Of a stretch of 64,000 bases of DNA, positions 34,566 through 43,706 are shown piece by piece. The DNA lies in contig NZ_JAJBMO010000014.1 of assembly GCF_020537505.1 (NCBI RefSeq), positions 1 through 64,000 of the forward strand, given 5' to 3'. Position numbers and translations under genes: made by a program. Source of the stretch: Blautia glucerasea (GTDB lineage Bacteria; Bacillota; Clostridia; Lachnospirales; Lachnospiraceae). The notes below the pieces were generated by a model. The model did not search any database. It saw only the letters and a program-made list of their open reading frames with translations, and was not told the DNA's origin. How positions within the stretch are numbered: the stretch's first letter is position 1; each line of letters starts with the position of its first letter.

Positions 34566-35075
34566 ATGAAACGTAATCTTATTGATGCTAGTCAGTTAGA
34601 GTTAGAAGATAAAGTAGTATCAATCAAGCGTGTTACCAAGGTTGTTAAAGGTGGTCGTAACTTCCGTTTCACAGCTTTAGTTGTTGTAGGTGACGGCAAT
34701 GGACACGTTGGTGCAGGACTTGGAAAGGCAGCCGAAATTCCGGAAGCTATCCGCAAAGGAAAAGAGGACGCTATTAAGAAATTAGTAACCGTAGCAAGAG
34801 ATGAGAATGGTTCCATTACACATGACTTCGTAGGTTCTTACGGAAGCGCTTCCATGCTTCTTAAGAGAGCTCCAGAAGGTACTGGAGTTATTGCCGGCGG
34901 CCCGGCTCGTGCCGTTATCGAGTTAGCTGGTATCAAAAACATCCGTACAAAATGTATGGGATCCAGAAATAAGCAGAATGTTGTTCTTGCAACCATCGAA
35001 GGCTTAAGACAGTTAAAAACTCCGGAAGAAGTTGCAAAACTTCGTGGAAAATCTGTTGATGAGATTCTGGCTTAA
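34566..35075 (+). CDS. rpsE: 30S ribosomal protein S5
   Basis: The 169-residue protein is S5, which influences decoding accuracy and helicase action at the mRNA entry site. The motif [21 protein letters not shown] (about residues 28-48, split by family variation) and [13 protein letters not shown] are typical. It lies between L18 and L30 in the canonical order, behind AAGGAGGAG. Confidence 0.97.
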   Translation: MKRNLIDASQLELEDKVVSIKRVTKVVKGGRNFRFTALVVVGDGNGHVGAGLGKAAEIPEAIRKGKEDAIKKLVTVARDENGSITHDFVGSYGSASMLLKRAPEGTGVIAGGPARAVIELAGIKNIRTKCMGSRNKQNVVLATIEGLRQLKTPEEVAKLRGKSVDEILA

Positions 35076-35089
35076 GGAGGAATATTAAA

Positions 35090-35272
35090 ATGGCAAATAC
35101 ATTAAAAGTTACTTTAGTAAAATCTCCGATTGGCGCAGTTCCGAAGCACAAACTTACTGTTAAGGCAATGGGTCTTACCAAAATGCACAAAACAGTTGAG
35201 ATGCCAGACAATGCGGCAACAAGAGGAATGATTCAGCAGGTACAGCACCTGGTAAAAGTAGAAGAAGCATAA
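35090..35272 (+). CDS. rpmD: 50S ribosomal protein L30
   Basis: The 60-residue protein is L30, the short bacterial form. It starts with LKVTLVKSPIGAVPKHK and ends HLVKVEE. AAGGAGGA precedes the ATG. It lies 14 bp after rpsE and 21 bp before rplO. Confidence 0.96.
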   Translation: MANTLKVTLVKSPIGAVPKHKLTVKAMGLTKMHKTVEMPDNAATRGMIQQVQHLVKVEEA

Positions 35273-35293
35273 TTACAAAAAGGAGGTGCCATA

Positions 35294-35734
35294 ATGGAAT
35301 TATCAAACTTAAGACCAGCTGAGGGTTCTAAGCACAGCGATAATTTTAGAAGAGGCCGTGGACATGGTTCAGGAAACGGCAAAACAGCCGGTAAAGGCCA
35401 TAAAGGACAGTTAGCACGTTCCGGACACAAGAAACCGGGATTTGAAGGTGGACAGATGCCTTTATACAGACGTCTGCCTAAGAGAGGATTCACAAACAGA
35501 AACTCTAAAGAGATCATTGCAATCAACGTTGACGTTCTGAACCGTTTTGAGGATGGGGCAGAGGTTACAGTTGAGAGCTTACTTGCAAGCAGTGCAATTT
35601 CCAAAGCTGGAGACGGCGTTAAAATCCTTGGAAACGGCGAGCTTACCAAGAAACTTACAGTTAAGGTTAACGCTGTAAGTGAGACTGCAAAGTCTAAAAT
35701 CGAAGCAGCAGGTGGTACAGTAGAGCTGATCTAA
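35294..35734 (+). CDS. rplO: 50S ribosomal protein L15
   Basis: The 146-residue protein is L15, a late 50S assembly protein. Its glycine-rich, basic N-terminal half ([19 protein letters not shown], about residues 18-36) and RLPKRGFTN are characteristic. It ends 13 bp before secY, so the secretion channel gene is expressed with the ribosomal proteins. Confidence 0.97.
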   Translation: MELSNLRPAEGSKHSDNFRRGRGHGSGNGKTAGKGHKGQLARSGHKKPGFEGGQMPLYRRLPKRGFTNRNSKEIIAINVDVLNRFEDGAEVTVESLLASSAISKAGDGVKILGNGELTKKLTVKVNAVSETAKSKIEAAGGTVELI

Positions 35735-35747
35735 TAGAGGTGATCAA

Positions 35748-37064
35748 ATGTTTGAAACTCTCAAAAACGTTTTCAGAGTAAAAGAGATGAGACGTAAACT
35801 CCTCTATGTTTTATGGATGATCTTAGTCATCCGTATTGGATCACAGCTTCCCGTTCCGGGAGTCAACAGCGATTTCTTTAAAGAGTGGTTTGCTAAAAAC
35901 ACTGGTGACGCATTCAATTTCTTTGATGCATTCACCGGTGGCTCATTTACCCAGATGTCAATCTTTGCATTGAACATCACACCATACATTACATCCTCCA
36001 TTATCATGCAGCTTCTTACAATTGCCATCCCGGCACTGGAAGAGATGCAGAGAGATGGAGAAGAGGGCAGAAAGAAAATTACTGCCATTACCCGTTATGT
36101 AACTGTTGGTCTTGCGTTGTTTGAGTCTGTGGCAATGGCAATCGGTTTTGGTCGCCAGGGTCTGATCCCGAACATGAACTTCTTTAAGGGTGTTACTGTA
36201 GTTGCTTGTCTTACAGCTGGTTCTGCCATGCTGATGTGGATTGGTGAGCGTATTACGGAGAAGGGTGTTGGAAATGGTATTTCCATTGTCCTGACCGTTA
36301 ACATCGTTTCCCGTGTCCCAAGTGATTTATCCCTTCTTTATGAGAACTTCATCAAAGGAAAAACAATTGCAAAAGGATTGCTTGCAGGAGTTATCATTCT
36401 TGCGATCATCGTTGTCATGGTGGTATTCGTACTGATCCTCAACGGTGCAGAGAGAAGAATTCCTGTTCAGTATTCCAGAAAAATGGTTGGCAGAAAACTG
36501 ATGGGTGGTCAGACTACCAATATACCGCTGAAAGTTAATACCGCTGGTGTTATTCCGGTTATCTTTGCTTCCTCAATTATGTCCTTCCCGGGCGTAATCG
36601 CACAGCTTGCAGGAAAGGCAAATGGAACCGGCATCGGCAGTGAGATTATTCGAGGATTATCATCCAATAACTGGTGTAATCCAAGTCAGCTACAGTATAG
36701 CTGGGGACTGCTTCTGTATATTGTACTTTGCGTATTCTTCGCATATTTCTACACTTCCATCACATTCAACCCGCTGGAAGTTGCAGACAATATCAAAAAG
36801 CAGGGTGGTTTCATTCCTGGTATCCGTCCAGGAAAACCAACGTCAGACTATTTGACTAAAATCTTAAATTATATTATATTTATAGGTGCAGTAGGCCTGA
36901 TTATTGTTGCGGTTATTCCGTTCTTCTTTAATGGAGTATTCGGAGCAAACGTATCCTTCGGTGGTACCTCCATCATCATTATTGTTGGAGTTATTCTGGA
37001 GACTGTGAAACAGATTGAATCACAGATGCTTGTCCGCAATTACAAAGGCTTCCTGAACAACTAA
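35748..37064 (+). CDS. secY: preprotein translocase subunit SecY
   Basis: The 438-residue membrane protein is the channel subunit of the Sec translocase, with ten membrane helices. The plug-region text GGSFTQMSIFALNITPYI and the cytoplasmic loop NGAERRIPVQYSRK are typical. It is co-transcribed with the ribosomal proteins, as in most bacteria. The start ATG has a GAGGTGAT site, the near-complete anti-Shine-Dalgarno complement. Confidence 0.97.
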   Translation: MFETLKNVFRVKEMRRKLLYVLWMILVIRIGSQLPVPGVNSDFFKEWFAKNTGDAFNFFDAFTGGSFTQMSIFALNITPYITSSIIMQLLTIAIPALEEMQRDGEEGRKKITAITRYVTVGLALFESVAMAIGFGRQGLIPNMNFFKGVTVVACLTAGSAMLMWIGERITEKGVGNGISIVLTVNIVSRVPSDLSLLYENFIKGKTIAKGLLAGVIILAIIVVMVVFVLILNGAERRIPVQYSRKMVGRKLMGGQTTNIPLKVNTAGVIPVIFASSIMSFPGVIAQLAGKANGTGIGSEIIRGLSSNNWCNPSQLQYSWGLLLYIVLCVFFAYFYTSITFNPLEVADNIKKQGGFIPGIRPGKPTSDYLTKILNYIIFIGAVGLIIVAVIPFFFNGVFGANVSFGGTSIIIIVGVILETVKQIESQMLVRNYKGFLNN

Positions 37065-37134
37065 AAGAATAAAGGTTGTGGTGCTTATGCGTCACAGCCT
37101 TAATTCGTAGTATGAGAAAATGGAGGGGCTTTTT

Positions 37135-37779
37135 ATGAGAATTATCATGTTAGGTGCACCAGGCGCAGGTAAAGGAACCCAGGCAAAGAAGATCGCTGAA
37201 AAATACGGTATTCCGCACATTTCCACAGGTGACATTTTCCGTGCAAACATTAAGAATGGAACAGAGCTTGGAAAGAAAGCAAAAACTTATATGGATCAGG
37301 GACTGCTTGTACCGGATGAACTTACCTGTGACCTTGTTGTGGACAGAATCCAGCAGCCGGATGCCAAGAACGGCTATGTACTGGATGGTTTCCCAAGAAC
37401 AATCCCACAGGCAGAATGCCTTACCGATGCTTTAAGCAAGCTGGGAAGCAAGATTGATTATGCTATTGATGTTGATGTTCCGGATGAGAATATCGTGAAC
37501 CGTATGGGCGGAAGACGTGCATGCGTAAAATGTGGTGCAACTTATCACGTTGTATTTGCAGCTCCGAAGACAGAGGGCGTTTGCGATACATGTGGTGAGG
37601 AGCTTGTACTTCGTGACGATGACAAGCCGGAAACTGTACAGAAACGTCTGAACGTATATCATGAGCAGACTCAGCCGCTTATCGACTACTATACAGGTCA
37701 GGGTGTACTGAAAACTGTAGATGGCACCAAGAACTTAGAAGAAGTATTTGGTGATATTGTGAAGATCCTTGGCGAATAG
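37135..37779 (+). CDS. adk: adenylate kinase, zinc-lid type
   Basis: The 214-residue enzyme interconverts AMP, ADP and ATP. It has the P-loop GAPGAGKGT (about residues 7-15), the AMP-binding segment and DGFPRT. The lid carries a four-cysteine zinc site (CVKC and CDTC, about residues 127-150), typical of Gram-positive enzymes. The start at 37135 is chosen because GGAGGGG lies just upstream and the protein then begins [10 protein letters not shown]; a frame five codons longer includes the ribosome binding site. Confidence 0.97.
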   Translation: MRIIMLGAPGAGKGTQAKKIAEKYGIPHISTGDIFRANIKNGTELGKKAKTYMDQGLLVPDELTCDLVVDRIQQPDAKNGYVLDGFPRTIPQAECLTDALSKLGSKIDYAIDVDVPDENIVNRMGGRRACVKCGATYHVVFAAPKTEGVCDTCGEELVLRDDDKPETVQKRLNVYHEQTQPLIDYYTGQGVLKTVDGTKNLEEVFGDIVKILGE

Positions 37780-37797
37780 AATAGAGGATAAGAAGTA

Positions 37798-38556
37798 ATG
37801 TCAGTTTCAATAAAAACAGAATACGAAATTGAACTTATGAGGGAGTCCGGACATCTTCTGGAAAAGGTCCATGACGGACTGATCCCTTATATCAAACCAG
37901 GAATGAGCACAAAGGAGATTGACCGTATCGGTGAGGATATGATCCGTTCCATGGGCTGCATTCCAAACTTTCTAAATTATGGAGGCTTTCCTGGCTCCTT
38001 CTGCATCAGCCTGAATGATGAAGTGGTCCACGGAATTCCTTCGGAGGACAAAATTATCCAGGATGGTGATCTGGTAAAGATTGACGCAGGTCTGATCTAC
38101 AAAGGATATCATTCTGATGCGGCCCGTACTTATGCAGTGGGAGAAGTTTCCAAAGAAGCCAGACAGCTTATGGATGTAACCAGGCAGTGCTTCTTTGAAG
38201 GAATAAAATTCGCGAAAGCTGGAAATCATCTCAATGATATTTCCAAAGCAATCGGAGCGTATGCGGCAAAATACCGTTATGGTATTGTACGAGATCTGGT
38301 TGGACATGGGATTGGTACCCATCTTCACGAGGATCCGCAGATTCCCAACTTCCCACAGAAACGCAGGGGAGTGAAATTACTTCCAGGCATGACACTTGCC
38401 ATTGAGCCTATGATCAACATGGGCAGGGCAGATGTATGCTGGCTGGATGACGAATGGACAGTGGTGACCATGGATGGTTCCCTTTCCGCACATTATGAGA
38501 ACACCATACTGATTACAGATGGCGAACCGGAGATTCTGACACTCACAAAGTTTTAA
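37798..38556 (+). CDS. map: methionine aminopeptidase, type I
   Basis: The 252-residue metalloenzyme removes the initiator methionine from new proteins. Metal-ligand regions DLVKIDAGLIYKGYHSDAARTY, GHGIGTHLHEDPQIPN and LAIEPM are visible. There is no N-terminal SH3 or zinc-finger extension. It lies 19 bp after adk in the conserved secY-adk-map-infA order. The KOW-domain gene that often follows map in Firmicutes is absent. Confidence 0.96.
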   Translation: MSVSIKTEYEIELMRESGHLLEKVHDGLIPYIKPGMSTKEIDRIGEDMIRSMGCIPNFLNYGGFPGSFCISLNDEVVHGIPSEDKIIQDGDLVKIDAGLIYKGYHSDAARTYAVGEVSKEARQLMDVTRQCFFEGIKFAKAGNHLNDISKAIGAYAAKYRYGIVRDLVGHGIGTHLHEDPQIPNFPQKRRGVKLLPGMTLAIEPMINMGRADVCWLDDEWTVVTMDGSLSAHYENTILITDGEPEILTLTKF

Positions 38557-38627
38557 AAGAAAGTCAGGGGGCAAAGCGCTGCACCTGACATAGAATAGGA
38601 CCATTAAGGCGATACAGGAGGTATAAA

Positions 38628-38846
38628 ATGTCAAAAGTAGATGTACTTGAAGTAGAAGGCACTGTTTTAGAGAAGCTGCCAAACGCAATGTTTAAAGTGG
38701 AACTTGAGAACAAGCATGTTGTACTTGCCCACATCAGCGGCAAGCTGCGCATGAATTTTATCCGTATTCTCCCAGGAGATAAAGTAACAATGGAGCTTTC
38801 CCCATATGATCTTTCCAAAGGAAGAATCATCTGGAGAGATAAATAA
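38628..38846 (+). CDS. infA: translation initiation factor IF-1
   Basis: The 72-residue OB-fold protein is IF-1, which occupies the 30S A site during initiation. [19 protein letters not shown] and [13 protein letters not shown] are its standard ends. The N-terminus begins SKVDVLE, like other clostridial versions. CAGGAGGT precedes the ATG. It is the last gene before the terminator at 38898. Confidence 0.97.
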   Translation: MSKVDVLEVEGTVLEKLPNAMFKVELENKHVVLAHISGKLRMNFIRILPGDKVTMELSPYDLSKGRIIWRDK

Positions 38847-38897
38847 TCGTTATTCGTTAATAAGTTAATAAACTGAATTCGAATAAATGAAACAGGA

Positions 38898-38943
38898 CTC
38901 CTGCAGCTGGGAATTTAGATTTACCGGTGCAGGAGTTTTTTCT
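38898..38943 (+). terminator. terminator at the end of the S10-spc block
   Basis: ACTCCTGCA and TGCAGGAGT form a 9-bp stem around a roughly 22-base loop, followed by TTTTTT. With the promoter at 39017 it splits the superoperon into two transcription blocks after infA. Confidence 0.8.
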
Positions 38944-39016
38944 ATTATACAGGGCTGTTAAAATAAATGGGTCCGTTAAAAAAATACAAAAATGTAAAAA
39001 AAATTTAAAAAACTGC

Positions 39017-39045
39017 TTGCTTTTTGTAGACCATAATGCTACAAT
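39017..39045 (+). promoter_or_regulatory. promoter of the rpmJ-rplQ block
   Basis: TTGCTT (39017-39022), 17 bp, TACAAT (39040-39045), immediately after an A/T-rich UP-like tract (38985-39010). It would give a leader of about 80 nt before rpmJ. Confidence 0.72.
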
Positions 39046-39130
39046 ACAATGCGGACGCGCTTGTACGTGTGTATAACTGCGCCCTAAACTGCAGATTTTA
39101 ATGCTATATTTTACGGAAGGAGGATTTCCA

Positions 39131-39244
39131 GTGAAAGTAAGATCATCTGTAAAACCGATCTGCGAGAAATGCAAGGTCATTAAAAGAAAAGGTTCTATCA
39201 GAATTATCTGTGAGAATCCAAAACACAAACAGCGTCAGGGTTGA
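39131..39244 (+). CDS. rpmJ: 50S ribosomal protein L36
   Basis: The 37-codon gene encodes the zinc-type L36. It reads [17 protein letters not shown] followed by [20 protein letters not shown], with the zinc ligands in CEKC and C-x(4)-H. The start is a GTG at 39131 behind GGAAGGAGG. It is the first gene of the alpha block. It is shorter than common ORF cut-offs and easily missed. Confidence 0.95.
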   Translation: MKVRSSVKPICEKCKVIKRKGSIRIICENPKHKQRQG

Positions 39245-39530
39245 TTAATCCCTTGTTTGTGAATGCGGCTGCAGGTGAAACACCCGGCTGGGTTGTATCA
39301 TCTGACATATAATGAACTAAGCATGTATTGCCTAATACCGGAGGCAACGTTGGCCCGTTGGCCGCAAATTTCGGAAAGGCTGCGAATCGCCAAAAGCAGC
39401 TGGGTGTTATACCGAGGCACCCCAATTAGGAACTAAGAATTAAGAAAGAATGCGTATGGATGCATCCCATTTCACCTTGTATCTGATACAAGTGATGTAC
39501 GAAGACGCAGAACTTTCAGTAAAGAAAATG
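39245..39530 (+). promoter_or_regulatory. 300-nt structured gap before rpsM
   Basis: This gap has no plausible gene, although rpmJ and rpsM are usually within 50 bp of each other. It holds several possible stems: CACCCGGCTGGGTTG near 39279; GGCCCGTTGGCC at 39353-39364 within AACGTTGGCCCGTTGG; and GGTGTTATACCGAGGCACC at 39405-39422. It is a plausible site for ribosomal-protein autoregulation of the rpsM-rpsK-rpsD-rpoA-rplQ genes. I could not fold it to test this. Confidence 0.45.
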
Positions 39531-39543
39531 GAGGAAACAGTAC

Positions 39544-39912
39544 ATGGCTCGTATAGCTGGTGTAGACTTACCAAGAGAGAAAAGAATCGAAATCGGTCTT
39601 ACCTATATTTATGGTATCGGAAGACCAAGTGCAGACAAAATCCTTGCTCAGGCAAATGTAAATCCTGACACACGTGTCAGAGACCTGACTGATGATGAAG
39701 TTAAGAGACTTCAGGCTGTCATTGATGAGACAATGATGGTAGAAGGTGATCTTCGTAGAGAAATCGCCCTGAACATTAAGAGACTGCAGGAAATCGGATG
39801 CTACAGAGGAATCCGTCATCGTAAAGGACTTCCGGTTCGTGGCCAGAAGACCAAGACCAATGCCAGAACACGCAAGGGTCCGAAGAGAACAGTAGCAAAT
39901 AAAAAGAAATAA
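39544..39912 (+). CDS. rpsM: 30S ribosomal protein S13
   Basis: The 122-residue protein is S13 of the 30S head, which contacts P-site tRNA and the 50S subunit. [25 protein letters not shown] begins the protein in two conserved runs, and the basic tail [17 protein letters not shown] ends it. It is preceded by ATGGAGGAA and a long structured gap. Confidence 0.97.
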   Translation: MARIAGVDLPREKRIEIGLTYIYGIGRPSADKILAQANVNPDTRVRDLTDDEVKRLQAVIDETMMVEGDLRREIALNIKRLQEIGCYRGIRHRKGLPVRGQKTKTNARTRKGPKRTVANKKK

Positions 39913-39970
39913 TTCATTATCCTAACTATAAATTATAATTTGATTAAGGAAAGCGTAGGTTAGTTTTAAA

Positions 39971-40366
39971 ATGGCAAAAACAACTAAAAAAGCGACAACA
40001 AAACGTCGTGTCAAGAAAAACGTTGAACACGGACAGGCACATATCCAGTCTTCTTTTAACAACACAATTGTTACTCTGACTGACAACGAAGGAAACGCTC
40101 TTTCATGGGCAAGTGCCGGCGGTCTGGGATTTAGAGGTTCAAGGAAATCTACCCCTTATGCAGCACAGATGGCAGCTGAGACTGCAACAAAGGCTGCTTT
40201 AATTCATGGATTAAAAACAGTAGACGTTATGGTTAAAGGACCAGGATCAGGTCGTGAGGCTGCTATCCGTGCCCTTCAGGCATGCGGTCTTGAAGTAACA
40301 AGTATCCGTGACGTAACTCCGGTTCCGCACAACGGATGCCGTCCACCAAAACGTAGAAGAGTCTAA
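39971..40366 (+). CDS. rpsK: 30S ribosomal protein S11
   Basis: The 131-residue protein is S11 of the 30S platform. [30 protein letters not shown] and the end [20 protein letters not shown] ([16 protein letters not shown]) are typical, including the GC motif that can form isoaspartate in E. coli. The 58-bp gap after rpsM contains no strong GGAGG; GGAAAG is the best candidate. Confidence 0.97.
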   Translation: MAKTTKKATTKRRVKKNVEHGQAHIQSSFNNTIVTLTDNEGNALSWASAGGLGFRGSRKSTPYAAQMAAETATKAALIHGLKTVDVMVKGPGSGREAAIRALQACGLEVTSIRDVTPVPHNGCRPPKRRRV

Positions 40367-40388
40367 TTGAATTAGGAGGTAAGCCAAG

Positions 40389-40982
40389 ATGGCAGTAGAT
40401 AGAACACCGGTCCTGAAAAGATGTAGATCCCTTGGAATGGATCCAATTTATTTAGGAATTGACAAAAAATCCACAAGACAGTTAAAACGTGCAAACCGTA
40501 AAGTATCTGAGTACGGTCTTCAGTTAAAAGAAAAACAGAAAGCTAAATTCATTTATGGCGTTCTGGAGAAACCTTTCCGTAACTATTATAAGAAAGCAGA
40601 TAGAATGAAAGGTCAGACAGGTGAGAACCTGATGATCATGCTTGAGACAAGACTTGACAACGTTCTTTTCCGCATGGGATTTGCAAGAACAAGAAAAGAA
40701 GCTCGTCAGATCGTTGATCACAAGCACGTTCTTGTAAACGGAAAATGCGTTAATATTCCTTCTTATCTTGTAAAAGCTGGCGACAGCATCGAGATCAAAG
40801 AGAAATGCAAAGGTTCTGAGAGATACAAAGGAATCCTGGAAGTAACAGGCGGAAGACTTGTTCCGAACTGGCTTGAGGCTGATCAGGAGAACCTTAAGGG
40901 CGTTGTAAAAGAGCTTCCTACAAGAGAAGAAATCGACGTTCCTGTAAATGAGATGCTTATCGTCGAGTTGTACTCCAAATAA
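40389..40982 (+). CDS. rpsD: 30S ribosomal protein S4, zinc-free form
   Basis: The 197-residue protein is S4, a primary 16S rRNA binder and, in other bacteria, an autoregulator. It lacks the four-cysteine N-terminal cluster of the C+ form, and the S4 RNA-binding domain is at about residues 88-150 ([20 protein letters not shown]). It lies inside the alpha block here, as in E. coli, rather than as a separate gene, as in B. subtilis. Confidence 0.96.
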   Translation: MAVDRTPVLKRCRSLGMDPIYLGIDKKSTRQLKRANRKVSEYGLQLKEKQKAKFIYGVLEKPFRNYYKKADRMKGQTGENLMIMLETRLDNVLFRMGFARTRKEARQIVDHKHVLVNGKCVNIPSYLVKAGDSIEIKEKCKGSERYKGILEVTGGRLVPNWLEADQENLKGVVKELPTREEIDVPVNEMLIVELYSK

Positions 40983-41036
40983 TAAGCCCTGATAATACCC
41001 TCAATTGCATACAACCCAGAAGGAGGGAAATATATA

Positions 41037-41996
41037 GTGTTTGATTTTAATAAACCAAAAATCGAAATTACCGAGATATCTGAAGATAAGAAATTTGGAA
41101 GATTCGTTGTAGAGCCTCTTGAAAGAGGTTACGGTACTACACTTGGCAATTCTCTTAGAAGAATTATGCTGTCCTCCCTGCCGGGAGCTGCAGTAAGCCA
41201 GGTTAAGATCGATGGTGTTCTTCATGAATTCAGCTCTATTCCTGGAGTAAAAGAAGACGTGACTGAGATCATCATGAATCTTAAGAGTCTTGCAATCAAG
41301 AATAACAGTGCTGACAATGAGCCAAAGACCGCATACATTGAGTGCGAGGGCAAAGGCGTTGTAACAGCTGCTGATATTCAGGCTGACCAGGATATCGAGA
41401 TTATGAATCCAGATCAGGTAATCGCTACCTTAAACGGTGGTAAGGACTGCAGACTTGCAATGGAACTTACCATTACAAAAGGCCGTGGTTATGTGAGCGC
41501 GGATAAGGGCAAATCAGATGACATGCCAATCGGTGTAATTGCAGTTGATGCAATCTACAGCCCGGTTGAGAGAGTCAATATGGTTGTGCAGAATACACGT
41601 GTAGGTCAGGTAACAGACTTTGATAAGCTGACACTTGATGTATACACAAATGGCACGCTGGATCCTGATGAGGCAGTAAGCCTTGCAGCAAAGGTATTAA
41701 GCGAGCATTTAAGCCTTTTCATTGACCTTTCTGAGAATGCAAAGACCGCTGAGGTTATGATCGAGAAAGAAGACAATGAGAAAGAGAAAGTTCTTGAAAT
41801 GAGCATTGATGAGCTTGAGCTTTCAGTTCGTTCTTACAACTGTCTGAAGAGAGCTGGCATCAATACTGTTGAGGAGCTTTGCAATAAGACTTCTGACGAC
41901 ATGATGAAAGTACGTAATCTTGGACGTAAGTCTTTAGAGGAAGTACTTGCCAAGTTGAAAGAGCTGGGCTTACAGCTTCAGCCAACAGAAGAGTAA
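41037..41996 (+). CDS. rpoA: RNA polymerase alpha subunit
   Basis: The 319-residue protein has the N-terminal assembly domain (about 1-225, with [17 protein letters not shown] and [16 protein letters not shown]) and the C-terminal DNA-binding domain (about 250-315, with [17 protein letters not shown] and [13 protein letters not shown]). It starts with GTG behind AAGGAGGG. It lies between rpsD and rplQ as expected. Confidence 0.97.
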   Translation: MFDFNKPKIEITEISEDKKFGRFVVEPLERGYGTTLGNSLRRIMLSSLPGAAVSQVKIDGVLHEFSSIPGVKEDVTEIIMNLKSLAIKNNSADNEPKTAYIECEGKGVVTAADIQADQDIEIMNPDQVIATLNGGKDCRLAMELTITKGRGYVSADKGKSDDMPIGVIAVDAIYSPVERVNMVVQNTRVGQVTDFDKLTLDVYTNGTLDPDEAVSLAAKVLSEHLSLFIDLSENAKTAEVMIEKEDNEKEKVLEMSIDELELSVRSYNCLKRAGINTVEELCNKTSDDMMKVRNLGRKSLEEVLAKLKELGLQLQPTEE

Positions 41997-42106
41997 GATA
42001 ACCATAAAGGTATGGCGTAAGATTATTACAGTGGGGATTTGCTAAGCAGCAGCCCAGTAAGACCGAACAAGCGTGGACTGCTGTCCCACAGATGGAGGAA
42101 AATTAA

Positions 42107-42643
42107 ATGGCAAAATATAGAAAATTAAGCAGAACAGCTGACCAGAGAAAAGCTCTGTTAAGAAACCAGGTTACAAATCTGTTATACAATGGAAAAATTG
42201 TTACAACAGAAGCTAAAGCTAAAGAGATCCGCAAGATTGCTGAAGGCCTTGTAGCTATGGCTGTTCGCGAGAAAGACAACTTTGAGACTGTTACTGTAAC
42301 AGCTAAAGTTGCAAGAAAAGACGCTGAAGGCAAGAGAGTGAAAGAAGTTGTAGACGGTAAGAAGAAAACTGTTTACGATGAAGTTGAGAAGCAGATCACA
42401 AAAGATGCTCCATCCAGACTTCACGCTCGTCGTCAGATGATGAAAGTGTTCTACCCGGTTAAAGAAGTTCCGGCTAAGGGCGCTGGCAAGAAGAAAAACA
42501 CCAAAGATGTAGATATGGTTAAGAAGATGTTCGAGGAAATCGCACCAAAATACGCTAACCGTAACGGTGGATACACCAGAATCGTTAAGATTGGACAGCG
42601 TAAAGGTGATGGCGCTATGGAAGTGCTCATCGAGCTGGTTTAA
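42107..42643 (+). CDS. rplQ: 50S ribosomal protein L17, extended form
   Basis: The 178-residue protein begins as L17 (KYRKLSRTADQRKALLRNQVTNLL) and ends with the usual GGYTRIVKIGQRKGDGAMEVLIEL. Typical L17 is 113-127 residues; the additional roughly 50 residues, at about 65-125, are lysine-rich. Extended L17 versions occur in Clostridia. L17 sits near the tunnel exit on the 50S surface. A GGAGGAAA site precedes the ATG, and the 110-bp gap after rpoA contains a possible stem. Confidence 0.93.
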   Translation: MAKYRKLSRTADQRKALLRNQVTNLLYNGKIVTTEAKAKEIRKIAEGLVAMAVREKDNFETVTVTAKVARKDAEGKRVKEVVDGKKKTVYDEVEKQITKDAPSRLHARRQMMKVFYPVKEVPAKGAGKKKNTKDVDMVKKMFEEIAPKYANRNGGYTRIVKIGQRKGDGAMEVLIELV

Positions 42644-42668
42644 TCCGAAACAGAATTACTGATCATAA

Positions 42669-42707
42669 GAAAAGAGATATTTACGTTTCGTAGATATCTC
42701 TTTTTTC
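42669..42707 (+). terminator. terminator at the end of the ribosomal block
   Basis: AAAAGAGATAT and ATATCTCTTTTTT form a strong stem around ACGTTTCGT, followed by a T tract. It ends the alpha block 25 bp after rplQ. Confidence 0.85.
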
Positions 42708-42726
42708 TTAATTTAGGGATACCAAT

Positions 42727-43581
42727 GTGAGAAAGTTACTTTTATTAATAGAAATTTGTTTGTTAGCCTGGCTTTTGACAGGCTCCGCCCGGTACGAAGC
42801 GAAAAAAGAAATTCCAGTGAATACACCGGAATTTGACTGGGAAAATTATAATATTATAACGCATGCTCTGGGTGGGATTGACGGTCTCACATACTTAAAT
42901 TCCAGAGAAAGCTTTATCAATTATTATGATAAAGGATGCCGTCTGTTTGAGGTGGATCTGACGCAGACCAGTGATGGAGTTTGGGTGTGCCGCCATAACT
43001 GGAAAGAATCTCTAGGACAATGGGAAGGAAAAGAACGAAAAGTTCTATCCTCAGAAGAATTTTTAAATACGCCTATATATGGGAAATACACACCTATGAC
43101 CTTTGAAGACCTTCTGAAACTGCTGGATGAATATCCGGATGCATTTGTAATGATAGATTCCAAACAATATTCTGTCCGCAATTACCAGCGTACTCTTGAG
43201 GATTATGCACAGTATAGGGAAATCTCTATAAAAGCTGGCATCGAGCATACGCTTAGACAGATCATCCCGGAAATATATAATTCAGCCATGTATCCTGGAA
43301 CAGCACTTTTGTATAGATTTCCTGCATATATTTATTCTTTGTGGCAGGAATATACCACAGAAGAATTGAATGATATTGCAGAATTCTGTCAAACCAATAA
43401 AATTATGGCTGTAACCATTTATCGTGACTACTGGTCCGAAGAAGTGCAGAAAATTTTTGACGAACGGGACATTTTGGTATATATTTATACCATAAATGAC
43501 AAAGAGGAAGCCAGAAGATATTTGGCGAATGGGGCGCAAGGTGTCTGTACAGATGTACTGATCGCAGATAACCTGAATTAA
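42727..43581 (+). CDS. glycerophosphodiester phosphodiesterase-like protein
   Basis: The 284-residue protein has an N-terminal membrane or signal segment (about residues 3-20) and a PLC/GDPD barrel. ITHALGGIDGLTYLNSRESF corresponds to the HRG-type catalytic start, FEVDLTQTSDGVWVCRH to the metal-binding E-x-D and H, and FVMIDSK to a later strand. It likely acts outside the membrane on a phosphodiester, but the canonical HRG is altered to HALGG, so activity is uncertain. It starts with GTG after AGGGAT and stands alone between terminator and murT. Confidence 0.75.
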   Translation: MRKLLLLIEICLLAWLLTGSARYEAKKEIPVNTPEFDWENYNIITHALGGIDGLTYLNSRESFINYYDKGCRLFEVDLTQTSDGVWVCRHNWKESLGQWEGKERKVLSSEEFLNTPIYGKYTPMTFEDLLKLLDEYPDAFVMIDSKQYSVRNYQRTLEDYAQYREISIKAGIEHTLRQIIPEIYNSAMYPGTALLYRFPAYIYSLWQEYTTEELNDIAEFCQTNKIMAVTIYRDYWSEEVQKIFDERDILVYIYTINDKEEARRYLANGAQGVCTDVLIADNLN

Positions 43582-43706
43582 GCTGCACTGTCTAATTATA
43601 TAACATACGAAAATAATACTTGAAAAGGACTGCCATTCATTGGCTCATTCATAATTGCTTTTTGGGCTTTACCCTGTGAATAGTAGTGAAAAAGGATTAA
43701 ATACAC

